Shown: positions 47,341-60,379, counted from the stretch's first letter. The stretch: DNA of 64,000 nt from Nipponacmea schrenckii (GCA_030562195.1 JAUJPP010000003.1:47064602-47128601); one strand, 5' to 3'. Notes: a model not told the origin generated them from the sequence alone. Numbers and translations are program-made.

Positions 47341-49440
47341 AAAAGAGTTCTCGAATATAAACTGGAAAATAGTCTTCGGAAGTTCTAGAAATACATGAAC
47401 ACGACCCTTTAATTTGTTGAATCGACTAACATGTTGATCAACAATAGATTGTATATCTTTCCGATTCGGTGTGCTTTGACAAATTGGTCCAGGTCTAATT
47501 TTGTCAATCAATTTGACTTTCCTAGCTTGCTCATATGCAGAGTTGGCCTCTCTACAAAGAAGAATTTCCTCCATGAGTTTTTCTACATATCCTGAAATAA
47601 ACAAATTATAAAGGGTCTACTATGATATGCAAAATATGTTCAAAATTTTTTTCGTAGTATAATTTTAGACTAGGCACCATTCTGCAAATCAAATGCTGAC
47701 TGAACCCCTTTAAGTTTCATTATTGTATTCAGTACTTAAAATGGAATATCATTATGTATATAATGGCTGGCATTGAAGCTCAATACATTTCTTATTATTC
47801 TTATAAGTTATGATGTAACAAGAAAATTTGATAAACACATTAATTATGTATGTTAACCCTTATTTTTATATATATTATATAATAAAAAGATTTACGTACG
47901 AAAGGTTTGTTCTTTTTTAATTTTTTTTTTTGCTATGCCTTCACCTTTTCTGCTTTTGGGATAAGAAATGGTATACATGGGGTTGCCCTCTTTGGTCAGG
48001 GGCTGGGGACGTGCAGAATTTTCATTAAAATGTAAGACAGCCAGTAAGATTCTGCAAAAGAAACACGAATATTAAATAAAACATTCTATTTAAATTAATT
48101 ATTTTACCCGTAAACTATTATCTGAATTTGAATCATAAAATTTTTCTTTATCACCTCTTCAATTATAATTTATTATATATTTCAACTAACACAGGCATAA
48201 AAAAATATATTTGCAGGTTAATTTGATTTTAGGTTGAGTGAGATATTTAACTAGTTACTAGCTTTCTTCCATTTGTGAATGAAAGAAGTGAACTAGTTTG
48301 GGAGCAAAATGACAGACAAATCTGTGGTAGGACTCCAAGTCTGATGTCTGTTCTCCAGGTGATAATTTCTCACATCTTTCACAAGCAATCTCCCATTCAC
48401 AATCTGTTCAAGCTTTACATAAGCAGCACTACCTATAATATACAATTTAATACTTTGATGTAAACTAGCGATTGCCCATCGTAATATGCCCTCCATTGGC
48501 AGCCAAAACACATCAAGAACACAACTTCCTATCGTATTCACTAGCAATTTCTGGACAAAGTCAATAACTCAAAGTAAATATTTTTCGGTAAGCTAAATTT
48601 GCAATCGGTTTCTTCTTTGGGTAATTCAAAAGACTCAAATCATGCTTTGTCAAAATCTATCAAGAAACCACAGTCTACAAAGAATCAGAGGCTGATAAAG
48701 TGAACACGTTTTAAAGAACAAGGGCAATAACTCAATAAATATTTTTTGATTAGTCTGATTTTCGAGTTATCACAAACACTCACACCAAGTTTCATCAAAT
48801 TCCATCAAGAACCCGGCTCCCTATCGTGTTCACAAGGAATTTTAGGACAAGGGCAATAACTCAAAGTAAATATTTTTCGATTGGTTTTATTTTCGATAGG
48901 CTTCATCCTTGGGTCATTACAAAGACTCATTCCAAGTTTCATTAAAATCCATCAAGAAATGTGGTCTCTATCGTGTTCACAACAATTGTGGACAGGCAGA
49001 CAGACAGGCGGGCAGAAGGCTTCATCCTTGGATGAATACAAACACACACACACCGAAATTGGGCAAAATCCACCAAGAAACCATCTCTCTATCATGTCTA
49101 CAACACATTTTTGAATGCAAAATGAATGTGTTTTCAAGAACAAGGGCAATAACTCATCAATTTATTTTTCGATTTGTCTGATTTTCTATTGCTACAGACT
49201 CACAGGACAGTCGAGTTTTTCTTTTGTAGATGCCGATGGTCACGGGTTTTACTGAGAAATCGAAAATGGTTGGTATGGCATCAGTTTTTAATGGCACGAT
49301 CTTGTAGCCAACGGATTTGGCAATATCAGGATCCATCCTGAACTGGTCTTTTTCAAAGTGATTCTTGCATAATCTTGAATTTTCATTTGGTTTATAGGCT
49401 GCTCTCTTTATGTTGTTAAACCAACATATTCTGTCCCGAT
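47341..49440 (-). pseudogene. THAP-domain transposase-type gene, partial and frameshifted
   Basis: Minus-strand exons in order: 49204-49440 encodes the second half of a THAP zinc finger (WFNNIKRAAYKPNENSRLCK, then NHFEKDQF, with the AIPTIF signature). About 48258-48432 reads AAYVKLEQIVNGRLLVKDV, then, after a one-base frameshift, SPGEQTSDLESYHRFVCHFA. Exon 47896-48051 reads ILLAVLHFNENSARP and GNPMYTISYPKSRKGEG. The last exon starts at 47591 and reads YVEKLMEEILLCREANSAY, ending near HVSRF. THAP proteins bind DNA, and this pairing is typical of transposase-derived THAP genes in animals. The first THAP exon with the leading Cys pair is not found. The intron 48475-49195 is filled with repeat modules, and the last exon runs into the MITE at 47340. 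Confidence 0.65.
48475..49195. repeat. Tandem modules of the ATACGCCCAC element family inside the THAP gene
   Basis: Four degenerate modules each contain CAAGGGCAATAACTCA, AATATTTTTCGATTGG, CCAAGTTTCATCAAAATCC and CTATCGTGTTCACAA. The left edge CCCATCGTAATATGCCC, with GGCAGCC following, matches the left edge of the element at 10181-10220. Confidence 0.65.
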
Positions 49441-51867
49441 CTCACATTACAGTTGAATGCAGCACATAAAACCTCCTTGTTTAACAAAAACGACGTATAA
49501 AGTGAATCAAGAGAATACGGAAAATAGGCTATCTAATTCTAATATGGCTTGTCTGACGGTATGTTCCGACCTGACGTCACAATCAAGGGACGTAAGCGTG
49601 ATCAAATTAAAGTCCCTTATAATATTAATCCGCTTTAACGGTCGATATCTTATGAACGGGAGTGCAAAAAATTAAAAAAACTTTTTTCGATATAAAAAAG
49701 TTAATAAAAACGATAAAATTGACGTTTTTAAAATTTCCATTTCATATGCCCTTGTATGCACATGAATAAAGTGGAAAAAGGCCTTTATAAAGTTCTTAGA
49801 CAATAATTGTGTTGCATTTGTTGTCATTTGAAATTAAACAATAATATACCGGTGCCACAATAACTGGTATAAAACTGTAACCTGATCCATCAATAAATTC
49901 AGTACGTGTCGTAAAGGTAAGACTAAATATTGGCTCCATAATATAGTCTGTTAAAAATTTCATTACAACTTACATGGACTTGTGACGTGTTAGAGCAATT
50001 AATGTAAACTATAAAATGTAAACTATAAAATGTAACTATATCTGTTCTATTGTCTTCAAATGGATGCCCTATCTTGAAAAGGAAATATTTAAATTCCTCA
50101 AATGATACTGTGATCAAAGCTTTAAAGAAATTCTGCCCCTAAAAAATATCAAAATAATTATAAAAAAAAAGTGCTACAGCTGTTATCTTAATCAGAAATG
50201 AGAAATGTAATCTTGTAAGGAAAATATAAATATTAGTATTAATCTTCTGATAAATACCTAATTCAATAAAAATTAGACAAAAACTGTTTTAGTTGTAAGG
50301 TAAACTGAAAATAATGTGCAACCTACTTGACTAGAAACAAATGGTATTATGTTTAGTTGTCCTTGCCTTTAAACATTCACAAAAGTTTTTACACGGAGAC
50401 ATGTGTCTCCATTAACATGCCATTCAACCACTTTAGCAGTTTAACTTTGGGACAGGACAGGAGCAAAATTCAACAAATCTACTGTGCTGTCTTCCTGAAA
50501 AATATGGATAATAAAAACTTATATACTACAATTATAACTTATGATCAACTGAAAATAAAACGATTTGCAATCATATAACGTTAGTTCACAGATAAATTTT
50601 AGCTTCATGATCATAAAATCTAGCGGCATTAATTTGGTTACAGTTGGCAATTGATTATATATTTTAGATCAAGTTATTTTCATTGATTTTTTTTTCGAAT
50701 TACTGAACCCTGAAATTGTTAGACCATATCATAGCTTGGCAAAACATTGTTATTGACTGTTTCTATATTGTATCGAAAATAACATAATAAGAAAAAAAAG
50801 TATGTTACCCGTTTGATCTACTAGTACAATTGGTTTTGAATAAGAAGAACTACAGACACTCTTCCAAACAGGTGTGTCAGCTTGGAATTCAGTGAATGTA
50901 CTTTCCTTGAAAAAAAGGACACTAAAAGTAGCTAATCAAAATAAACTGGAGCATTTGTAATTAAAGAAAAAGCCAATGGATAGGGTAAAGACCAAAGATT
51001 TTCAGAATTAAAACCTATTGTTCAGTACTGCAGAATTCTAGTACATAGGGCCTACTGTACTGTGTCAAACAAAGAACGTAACAAGACAATAAACTTGTTA
51101 AAATAGAAACACTAGCTTCGCCTGGCCTGGTGGCAGGTCTTCTTGCACTCTAAGCTTACATCGACATTGGCCTTTTTTATTGAAAATTTTTTTGGGTAAG
51201 GTGAGGCAAAGCTGGATCAGGCTCTTTTATGAGCTTTCACCCCTTCCCGTAGAAATAATGAGACATTAATTAGTAGCTTTTAGACAAGATCTAGTCTAGA
51301 CTTTTTATACCCAAAACTTACCTTCCTGGTTCGATTCTTGGTTGGTAACTTCAATTATTTCAGACCTTGATACATTTTGAACATCTTGGACAATTGGCAT
51401 TATTGAGGTGAATTCCAAGACCTTGATTTGGATACTGAAAATTTCTCCTTTACCACCTTTCCCACGCGTCCTCTAAATACATTTAGGCTTTTTTTGCGTA
51501 ACTTGCTAGATTTAACAGAATACATTTCTGGTGCGGCCGGGGCCGAGAACAATTCAGAATGCCTTCTAATCTCGATTGCACCAGGCCTTGTAAGTGTGCA
51601 GTGGATTTATAAAGCATGAAGCCAGTTAAAGTAGCCAGAGGTAGGGGTACAAATAGAGGCAGATTGACTCAATGGGGGAAAATCATATTTTCAAATTTGT
51701 CATGATATAAAAAGTGAGGGTTCAGTTGGGGGTGCCAATATGTTTTCTAGTAGACCCCCTTTAAAATAGATACTATTTCTGGTTTTGATAATCGATTTTA
51801 ATGTATCGATCTCCCCGCACCTATGGAAGCCTGTTGCGGCCATTCAATTTCTCGTGTTCTCGCCTTT
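49441..51867. other. Intergenic, possible unassigned minus-strand exons
   Basis: One exon-like segment on the minus strand, 50809-50905, has a TTTCAAG acceptor and a GTAACA donor and reads ESTFTEFQADTPVWKSVCSS, then SYSKPIVLVDQT. A second, near 51312-51402, reads MPIVQDVQNVSRSEIIEVTN, then QESNQE before GTAAGT. Their phases do not join directly, so an exon is missing or one of them is chance. No family recognised. A duplicated 17-base string occurs at 50005-50038. Confidence 0.3.
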
Positions 51868-52018
51868 GTTAAGAGGGCGAGAACGCGAGAAAGCGAGAAC
51901 GCGAGAAAGCGAGAAAGCGAGAACGCGAGAAAGCGAGGGACGAGAACACGAGAAAGCGACAACACGAGAAAACAGCACGAGAACGCGAGAAAAAGAGGGC
52001 GACAAAGCGAGGAAAAAT
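51868..52018. repeat. Minisatellite of GAGAACGCGAGAAAGC-type units, second locus
   Basis: Same purine-rich units as at 32510-32725, again directly left of the duplicated segment. It is flanked by CTCGTGTTCTCGCC at about 51851 and its repeat at about 52021. Confidence 0.8.
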
Positions 52019-52061
52019 ACCCTCGTGTTCTCGCCTTTGTAAATTTTAATAACTATGGAAG

Positions 52062-54961
52062 CTTATTTGTGTCTCCACTTGCCCGATAAAAATCACAATA
52101 AGTCGACAGAAAGAATTCGATATATCTATCTATAATTTTTCTCAATGGTGACGTAAAAAATATGTCGCGATAGAAAGGTCGACTTATTTCCTATTGCAAA
52201 AAAAATTATTTTTTATTCGCCAGTCTCACTTATGTCGATATGATTCTTATGTCTATAATATCTGAAGTATGTCGACTTCGGCATATCGACATGTTCACAA
52301 GATTTGAAGTATGTCGACTTAAGCATTTCATCATCTTTACATGTACCAAGGGTGATTGGCGCATTTTTCATTCAGGCTGTAAAGCTCAAGGAGAGTGGAC
52401 CACATGGATATGCTTTGAATTCTATAAAATATTCCTGCTAAAATCACGGTAAATAATTGTAGTTTATAAAATGAATGAGTCTTGATTACCTTTTCTTAAA
52501 CACAAACAAGAGTTTTTATTAGATATTTATAAAAGGGGCAGAATCTGGAATATTTTGGGAATAATTTTGCTTTAAATGTCGAGATTATGTTTGAAACCTT
52601 ATTTAAAATCTGACAAGCATGCGTAAAAACTAAAAATGAAAGGACGATTATTTCAGAACTACTCAAGATTTTGGCCTTTTGTTTGGATTCTAAGCTCTTA
52701 AAGGACATTATGCTCCTAATGGTTACAATGGATTTCATTTCCGCGACGAAAAGTTTTTAAAGCCTATTCCAGAAACTGTAGGCCTACCTATAATTTTTCA
52801 GCGGATTTTCTTTTTCTTTTTTTTTTACCTAAGTTTGCATAAGGTATCAATAAATGGTTTTTGTTCAGAAGTTACGCAGAATTACTAAAATTGTTCAAGG
52901 TTCTGGTAACTGAATATATTAATTGAGCGTTAGTGCTTCCATATTTGGCCGCTGACTTGTCGTGTTGGAGGTTAAAAAATAAGCGACTGACTTTCATACC
53001 GGTCTCAAGGTCAATTGTAAAAGAACAGAGAGATTACATACAGGTAAATGTCTACAATTCTACTTTACTGGTTGCCTACCAACGGCAATATCTATCTTTT
53101 CCTTCTGATTTGTAAACAAACTTGATTTTAAAGAAATCCAGAGATTAAAAACTATTATTTTTTAGATCTACGGGGAAAATTGCAAAGTAAAAGTCGATTT
53201 CTATAGTCTGACACGTGCCTTTGCAATTCATGGCATACAGGATGAATGAGTCGAATAATAGAGAAAAATTTTCTCAAATACCTTGGCATTTTTACATCAA
53301 GTAAATGACAATTATTACGTCCATATTTTACAAGAACCTATCTTGCAGTCACAGAAACTTTCTGGGTTATATGTGAACTATTACTGTAGGAAAAACAGAA
53401 GGGCATGGAAGGAACTTGAAAATATAACAAAGTAGATGCTTGTAGACATGCATTAGCATCTAGATAGGCCTCATAGACAAAACTCTGGAATCTAGTAGAT
53501 AAAACACTTCTTTTTATATGCCCACATGAAATGAGTTTGCTCTGAGCATTCTGCAACACTAATTTATTTTTCTCAGATGGAACTTGCTCTCATGGAATGG
53601 ATGGAAGACAGGCCTTGGCCTAATCCTCTACCCATAATAAAAGAGTTATTGTTATTACAATTGATTTTTTTCTGAGACAAATAAAAAAAACTACAAATGA
53701 ATTTGTGGCTGACCTATTTGTCTTAATAAAAATCAACTAAGATAGCAAGGTCCATGTGATGTTTTAGGCGATAAAATCCTTTTAAGTGAACAACATAAGT
53801 GTGGCCAAGATTTTTGAAGGGGGGGGGGGACAAGTGTGTAAGGCATATTAATACCACAGGTTTCATTGAAAATAACTGTACTGTGCTGAAACAGATGTTG
53901 AATGGCGGGTAGTATTTACATGTTGGATTTAAGGTTGTAAAATTGTTATATTAATCACAGAATCAATGACCAGTTCAAAAAATGCATAATCCTGGAATTA
54001 GGTGTGTTAGATAACAAAGGTGGATTGTGCAGGAGACCAAATCCTTGTACAGTAGATAAATTATTTAAAATTTCACTTTTTTTTGATAATTTCATGATTT
54101 TGTTTATCTGGAACTAAAAGGTATGTGGAATAGATTAAGATATTGCTTAATAGCAATAAATTTTATTGCAAAATAGCTGAGAAGAGAAGTGAAGCCATTT
54201 AATTGGCTGCTTCATAAAGGTGGTCATATGAACAGTTTCTATAGCAAAGCTAATTTTAAAAAAAAATAGTTATATACACGTATTTATTTGCTTCAGTGGA
54301 TGCCAGTTTTTTTTTTGTCAGTGCAGTGTAGATCTTTCATTCTGAAACTTATTGTGTGCTACTAGTGTACATGTATGTCTCTTCTCAACTTAGCTGCAAG
54401 TGTGCATATTGCCTATTGGGCATCTGTTTTTATAATAGAACCTATAACCATTATATATTCAGCATTATTTATATGTGCTGGTGTACGAGATTTTCCCCAA
54501 TGAGAAGTGAAATAGTCAAAAAAAGGGACTAGTCTAGCTTATGTAGGCCTACCTGTGAAACATGGCCACTGATCACTAATTTTCTTCCCAATTTCAGTAA
54601 AAGAAACTTTATTCCAAAGGCCACAATGTCTTTGGTTAACACCTTTTTATTTTTCATTGCTAATCATTATTATTATTCTTTATCATTCCTAGTAGGCCTA
54701 TCCTTTCTTGCCTGTAAAATTCTTAATTTCAGCCAATTTTGAAAGTTAAGAATTAACTTTTTTTTCTCCATCATCTCTCAAAAGAGGCAATTTTCAGTAT
54801 AATTTATTCACACAACCAGATTGCTCCTTACTGTATATAGTTCTCACTTTTCATTTATGGGACTGAGGAGTCAAATATGATTTCCTGCATAACATTATAA
54901 TTATGTAAAAATTCATTTTACAGGCACAATGGAGACTAGAAAAATGGTTCCACTTAAAGTC
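52062..54961 (+). repeat. Segmental duplication, copy 2 (upstream region of the CIDE-N gene)
   Basis: Near identical to 32738-34837 apart from about 790 bases (53182-53970) present only here. It ends in the first coding exon of the CIDE-N gene, and the last shared bases are CTTAAAGTC. It holds the likely promoter and a 5'UTR intron whose acceptor is ATTTTACAG at 54915-54923. Short open frames shared by both copies show no family resemblance. Confidence 0.9.
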
Positions 54962-57900
54962 TTTAGTCAGGACAGAAGTCTGAGGAAAGCGATTATGGCC
55001 TCAAGCTATGAAATGTTAGAACAGAAATGTAAGCTTACGTACTGTTTTATATCCACTAAATAATGCTAGAATAAGAATCTCCGAAAGTAACTACAGCACA
55101 AAAGACAGAATCAAATCTTTGTTTTTCTAAATTACAAAAGTTGGATTGCTAATACATTGTAAGCTGCCATTCAAGGTTTGTTGCCGGTAGGCGTATAGCC
55201 TTTCAGGCGTCCGCTTCTTTGGATAGGAGAATCATATGCCTTAAAGTTGACTTTAGGCAATGATAAATTTTTATCACATAATAAAGGTTGAAATTACTTT
55301 CATATACAGGCATAGGTAATATTTACAATGCTGCTCTTAGAGTCATGTAAGTAAAATAAAATCAAATTGAAAAAGGAACACTTACATATTACGCTAGTAC
55401 CTTAGATCCCACCGGGATCTCTTCAGGCGTTAATACTAATTCATACTACATAGATAAAATAGTAATGTAATGTTATAAGGTCATGACAACAAAAATTAAT
55501 TGGAGACACAATATCTCTGCGTCTATATAATAGAACACAATATTTTGAATTATGATGTACATAGATATAAGATTTTGAAGAAGATTTATTTGTGTTGATA
55601 TAATGAGTAAAAGGTCTTTTATAGTTTTGCGTTCAGTTTTGGATTGTATTTTTTAATGAATTGATTTTCTTTCAATTCTAACATAGCAACTGGTACATTG
55701 GTTATTTTTATATTTAATTTCAGGCAGAGAAAAGTTTGATATTGGAAATGCATGTTATACAGTAAGACTTGTGTTGGACGAAGATGGATGTGAAATTGAT
55801 GGCGATTACTTCTCAACCCTACAACCAAACACCCTATTGATGCTTCTAAAAGAAAATGAAGCCTGGTATCCTGCAACAGGTAGTCCCATCATAATTTCAT
55901 ATTTTTGTAATTCAAATACTTGTATCATTTTTATATCTGTAGACCTGTAGAGGGATATCATAAGATAGCCTGTCAGCTATCCATGTCCTCTCATCTGAAT
56001 TAAGTATGTTGTAAAAAAAAGAATGTTGGCCTTAGATTCCTTGTTTTTTTTTTCGTTTATTTAGGAGCCTCAGGGCCAAGTACAAGTCAGCCTACAGATA
56101 CTTCAGCAAAAGATGGTGAGAAACGTCTTTCATATTAAATCTTTGTGTGTAAATATCAGTTAGTTGAAGCATTGTCTTTCCAAATTCCCTTTATTTAATT
56201 GGAAAAAAATGGAGCATATTTGTCTGTTGAAAGGTTACATGTAGGTTAGCTTCAGAACCCTATTTTATACATCATATATGTCTGGTCATATGCATAAGAC
56301 ATTGAATTAAAACTAAAAAGGATAATAGAACCTTACAAATCTGAATGCATTTTCAAATCAAATTATTTAAACATTTTAATTTTTTTATTCATTATGAAAA
56401 GGATTTGGGAACGGACAAAGCCTATATTACCGGGAATCTTAAAATGTAAAAGTTGAAGAAAATCAGTGCATGAAAACCCTGGACAAGAAAATAATTATTT
56501 ACTGACAATTTTTGATTTTCATTATATTTCACAAAAACTTTTAAATGTTTAGTTGTCAGAAGCATATTGTGCCATCCATCTTTAATATAATACTCAGATT
56601 GATATAACATTGTAGAATAATTGTTATCAGATCTCTATGAAACTTGATGTACAAGTAGATCATCATAACATGTTGGTTCCTTTCAAAAAACTTTTTCAGA
56701 TTCTGTTGCTTGTTCTAAGGTTCATTGCTGTGTGGGTTCAAGTTTCCATATGTTTTTACTTTTTAACTTTGTTTAAAGCTTACTATGCTACATAGTGGCC
56801 TTTTTAAAAATGAGTAATTATTTTCTATATTGTATTTCTTATGCAACTGTAAGTGCATACTGGATTTCATGGTTCATTTTATTGTTATATTGTCTGTTTT
56901 CTTATAGTTTCTTCCCGTTTGAATGTGATTTTGGAAAAATTAAAAAAGAATAGAAAAGAATCACCAGTACCACTTGTAAGTTAAAAATGCATTAATATAT
57001 ATTTTCTACCTCATCAATTGGCATAATATGTTGCCAGTTGACTTGCATCTGATGCTAAGAGATAGATTTAGGATGTAGTTTCCCTGTAACTCAAAATTTT
57101 GTCAAAAACATGTCAGATATATATATATTATCTGTTGTTAAATGTGAATATATTTTCACATTGAATCGCATAATATTGGACTAATTTTTGCTTTTTAATG
57201 CTGTGAATGTGATTTATTTAATTTATCTTAAAGCAACAAGCTTTGGTAAAAGCTGAAAAATCCATTGGCAAACCTTAAAATGAAACAAGATCTTTTTTAT
57301 TGAGGTAGGATCTTTAAGACAGAGACAGAGGTTGCTTACAACATACTTTAAAGGCGATGGGCCTGTGATTGATTATCTATAGTATGGCTGCCATTTTGGC
57401 GTACTTTAAAGCATTGCATAGCTATGGTATTTTTTAAAAGTTTATAGAATTTTCAAACTTTTGGCCTCTAGTTTGGAATCTAAAAGCTGTTCTGCATCTT
57501 ATGATTACATTGAATTTCATTTTCACTACCCCCAATTTTTTTTAAGGGGAACTAACAATTAAAACTATGTCTTAACAGAAGATAGAGCTCATTATCAGAC
57601 TTCCAATACAATAAACTAAGGGTTTATGTGTAAATTCATTTGTTAACATGGCAAAAATTGATGTAATTTTTAGAATGATGGCAATGTTTCAGGTCTTTCT
57701 TGTAGCGACTTAAATGAACATAAATATAAAAGACACATTTCTGACAGTCCTTCTTGCAGTTGTGGTCATGAAGTTGAGGATACATACCATTTTCTCTTAG
57801 AATGCCCCTTACATTCAGATGCCAGGAACGTCTCTATTCAATTCTTACCAACTATCTATCAAAACATTGACATTCTACTTTTCGGCACCCTAGATGATAC

Positions 57901-59850
57901 AGAAACTTCTAGAAAAATTTTTGAACAAATACATTTTTGACATCAGCAGAAGATGCAAGTTTTGATAATTCAACTTTTTAACTTATATTGTTTGCCTGTA
58001 TATATGTTTATCTGTCAATATGTTTGTCTGGAGAGGGCTTATATAGGCTTAGCCTGTTGCCCAATCCTGTGTAAATAAATATTGTTTATACATTTTCAAC
58101 CCTTGATCCAGCTTTATTTTTACTTTTTTCTAGGGTAATATGGTTAATTTGTCAGTTGGTTGGCAACATTTTTGTAAAGGAAACTTTGCAATAATAAAAG
58201 CTTCTAGCAGGTATCCTAACGTTGGACCTCGACCTGTTCAGGTGGCAAAAACAGAAACGTACAAAAACATCAAAGACAAGTTTGTGAAAAAAAATTTTCC
58301 CAATGGGAAAAATCATAAAGGGTCTGCAAGCAACATGGTTTTCTTCCTCGGAACTGCAGAGGGTGAAATTATTCCAGAGGATGGATTTACACTTGAAAAC
58401 TTTATTTTGTTGTGCTCGACACAAAGAAAGAGAATGTATTTATTGAGCAAGCAGGAGGTAAGATATACTCTTTATACATAAGATTTATTCATATATTCCT
58501 CCTATAAATAAAGCTTCTATAGTTGTGGAAAATTTGACCCCTTTCCTAAAATGTGTATGTGTCAATCTGGCTCTTTGTACAAGTTTCTCTTATGTGACTC
58601 AAAAATAATTATGGTCATAAAGCCTACAATTCTTTATGGATCTTTTTTCGTTTTGGTATGTGAGTTAATGGCATAACAAAGAGAATCGCTATTGATTTTG
58701 GTGTCATTCAGATGAAGATTGGCTAAGATATAGCGTTAAACGCTGTGTTTTTAGGCGGAAAATGACCAACACTAGCTTGTGTCCACTCTACAGCCTACTG
58801 AAAGACCCAGATCTGTCCAATCAATAGCACCAGTTTAATACATCATATATGTATTCCCATATGTCACTCGTACAACATCATACAAAACAACTAACAATAA
58901 ATCCTATACGGAAGTCACAGGAGACGCTTATCTCTGCGCATGTCACACCTATGAATATTCATGACCTCATAAATTACTATTAACACTACAATTATTTCAA
59001 AGGATCTTTTTTTTTATAGTATGATGGGAATATCAGTTTTATCAATGTCAGATACCTTAGCCGATCCGAATAAAATTACATATGTTTTTGTTTACCTTGT
59101 AGAATCGTGATTGAATAACTCTATTAAGAAAATTTCTTATATATCTCTATATATTTAATATAGCTGGATTAAAAAGCACATTACTCTTGCGTAATTTTGT
59201 TATAATTGAGTGTCAAAATGTATTAAGCACAGAAATAGCTAAAATCCTTTGGGTTTTATGATCAGGACTAGAACAAGAGTTGAGTTGAATATGTGATCCA
59301 TTCTTCAAATGTAATAGGCCTAATTGATGTTTTGTTTAATATTGCTTGCCATTTGAGGGTATTTCAATGCATTGTGTTGCTATCTTCAAATTTTTGTTCT
59401 CTATGTTACCATAGAATCTAATCTCTTTAAAAAAAAACCAAAAAAACCAAAAAAAAACCAAAAAAAACCCACAGCATTGTTACTACTATGGTTATTTATG
59501 CCATGTTAACGAGTGAAAACTGATCAAATTTATCTTACAAAGTTTTTTAATACCTCTTACTCTTTGTACAACATTGTATATAGTTGGTAACTAAAAGTCA
59601 TCATTTATCAACATTTTTGTTAGTGGTCTTTGGGGCCTACATCTAGTTAGTTTCATAATCAGTAAAATTGATATGCAACTAAGCTTTGTAAAGCCAATAT
59701 CTTTAAGTGTTATTTCTACATTGTTAAAATATAGTCATTATGTTTTTTCTTTACCTTGCTGATAAGGATTTGAATGTGGAAAGTGAATCAGACTCGGACT
59801 TGGAAATACCTGGACTAGATGAGTCACCTCCCATAAAAAAGCAGCTATAA
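54929..59850 (+). CDS. CIDE-N domain protein with an unrecognised C-terminal domain, 260 aa, six exons
   Basis: Exons: 54929-55028, 55724-55879, 56065-56115, 56908-56975, 58134-58457, 59767-59850. Phases agree throughout. Residues 8-85 form a CIDE-N domain: PLKVFSQDRSLRKAIMASS, CYTVRLVLDEDGCEIDGDYF, LQPNTLLMLLKENEAWYP. In the DFF/CIDE family this domain mediates homotypic assembly in apoptosis nucleases or at lipid droplets. A short Ser/Thr-rich linker follows, then a basic stretch. Exon 5 carries a compact domain of about 105 residues starting NMVNLSVGWQHFCKGNFAII and ending LLCSTQRKRMYLLSKQE. The tail is acidic (ESESDSDLEIPGLDE). The second domain is neither the DFF40 nuclease nor the CIDE-C region. 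I recall similar SVGW-type domains in uncharacterised fish and invertebrate proteins but cannot name it. Function unknown. Confidence 0.8.
57672..58090 (+). pseudogene. LINE 3' end in intron of the CIDE-N gene
   Basis: A frame of 89 codons (57674-57940) reads NDGNVSGLSCSDLNEHKYK, then the zinc-knuckle-like CSCGHEVEDTYHFLLECPLH typical of the C-terminus of many LINE ORF2 proteins, and stops. A 3' UTR follows, ending AAATAAATATTG near 58087. There is no reverse transcriptase upstream, so it is a 5'-truncated insertion in sense orientation. Confidence 0.75.
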
Positions 59851-60217
59851 TACCCAACAATGACCTGGTAAGTACATACATTTACACCTTAAGCAAAATT
59901 GAAGTGTTGCATATTGAGCTTCCAAGGATCAAAAAAAAACTCCTGTAAGTGCAAAGTTCCTGGTAAGAATATCTGTAGGTTATGACAAAGGGTCTGGCCA
60001 CAATGCCTTGTTTTGTTAATTTCAACTCATGACATAAATCTTCTTGTACTCCATCTGTAGCTTTTAATTTGTTAATTTTTAAATGTGTTTAATTGGATAT
60101 TGATTTGCATCTAAGCTTGTATTGATAAAAATTGAGCAGATATGGCTGAAATCCCTGCAAAGTGAAAATAAATTGAATGATATACTAGACTTGTGAAACA
60201 TGCGAATTCTTTTTTAG

Positions 60218-60286
60218 GGAGATATATATATGCCAATGGAGCAAGACTTATCTAATGTGTTTAGGCTTAGTAACCAAAGTCTACAG
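60218..60286 (+). other. Possible unassigned exon downstream of the CIDE-N gene
   Basis: A 69-base open segment with TTTTTAG before it and GTACTA after it reads GDIYMPMEQDLSNVFRLSNQ. It could join in phase to sequence after TTTTAG near 60489 (VNIKTCTRQETYENLFFQIW, then a stop near 60600). It might be an alternative 3' exon of the CIDE-N gene or a separate small gene. No family was recognised. Confidence 0.3.
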
Positions 60287-60336
60287 GTACTATAATTACT
60301 ATTTTGTGGGAGGAGGGGTATGGCTCTGACTAGCTT

Positions 60337-60379
60337 AAGTCAATACATTTTGTTACTTAAGTCAATACATTTTGTTACT
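60337..60379. repeat. Tandem duplication of about 21 bases
   Basis: CTTAAGTCAATACATTTTGTTA occurs twice back to back. Confidence 0.8.

Noticed and set aside
51785..52089. Arg/Glu/Ser-rich open frames
   Set aside because: Translation of the GAGAACGCGAGAAAGC minisatellite; the same array at 32510 is read differently.
52240..52738. Open frames shared by both segmental duplicates
   Set aside because: Sharing reflects near-identical DNA, not constraint. They are short and without family resemblance.
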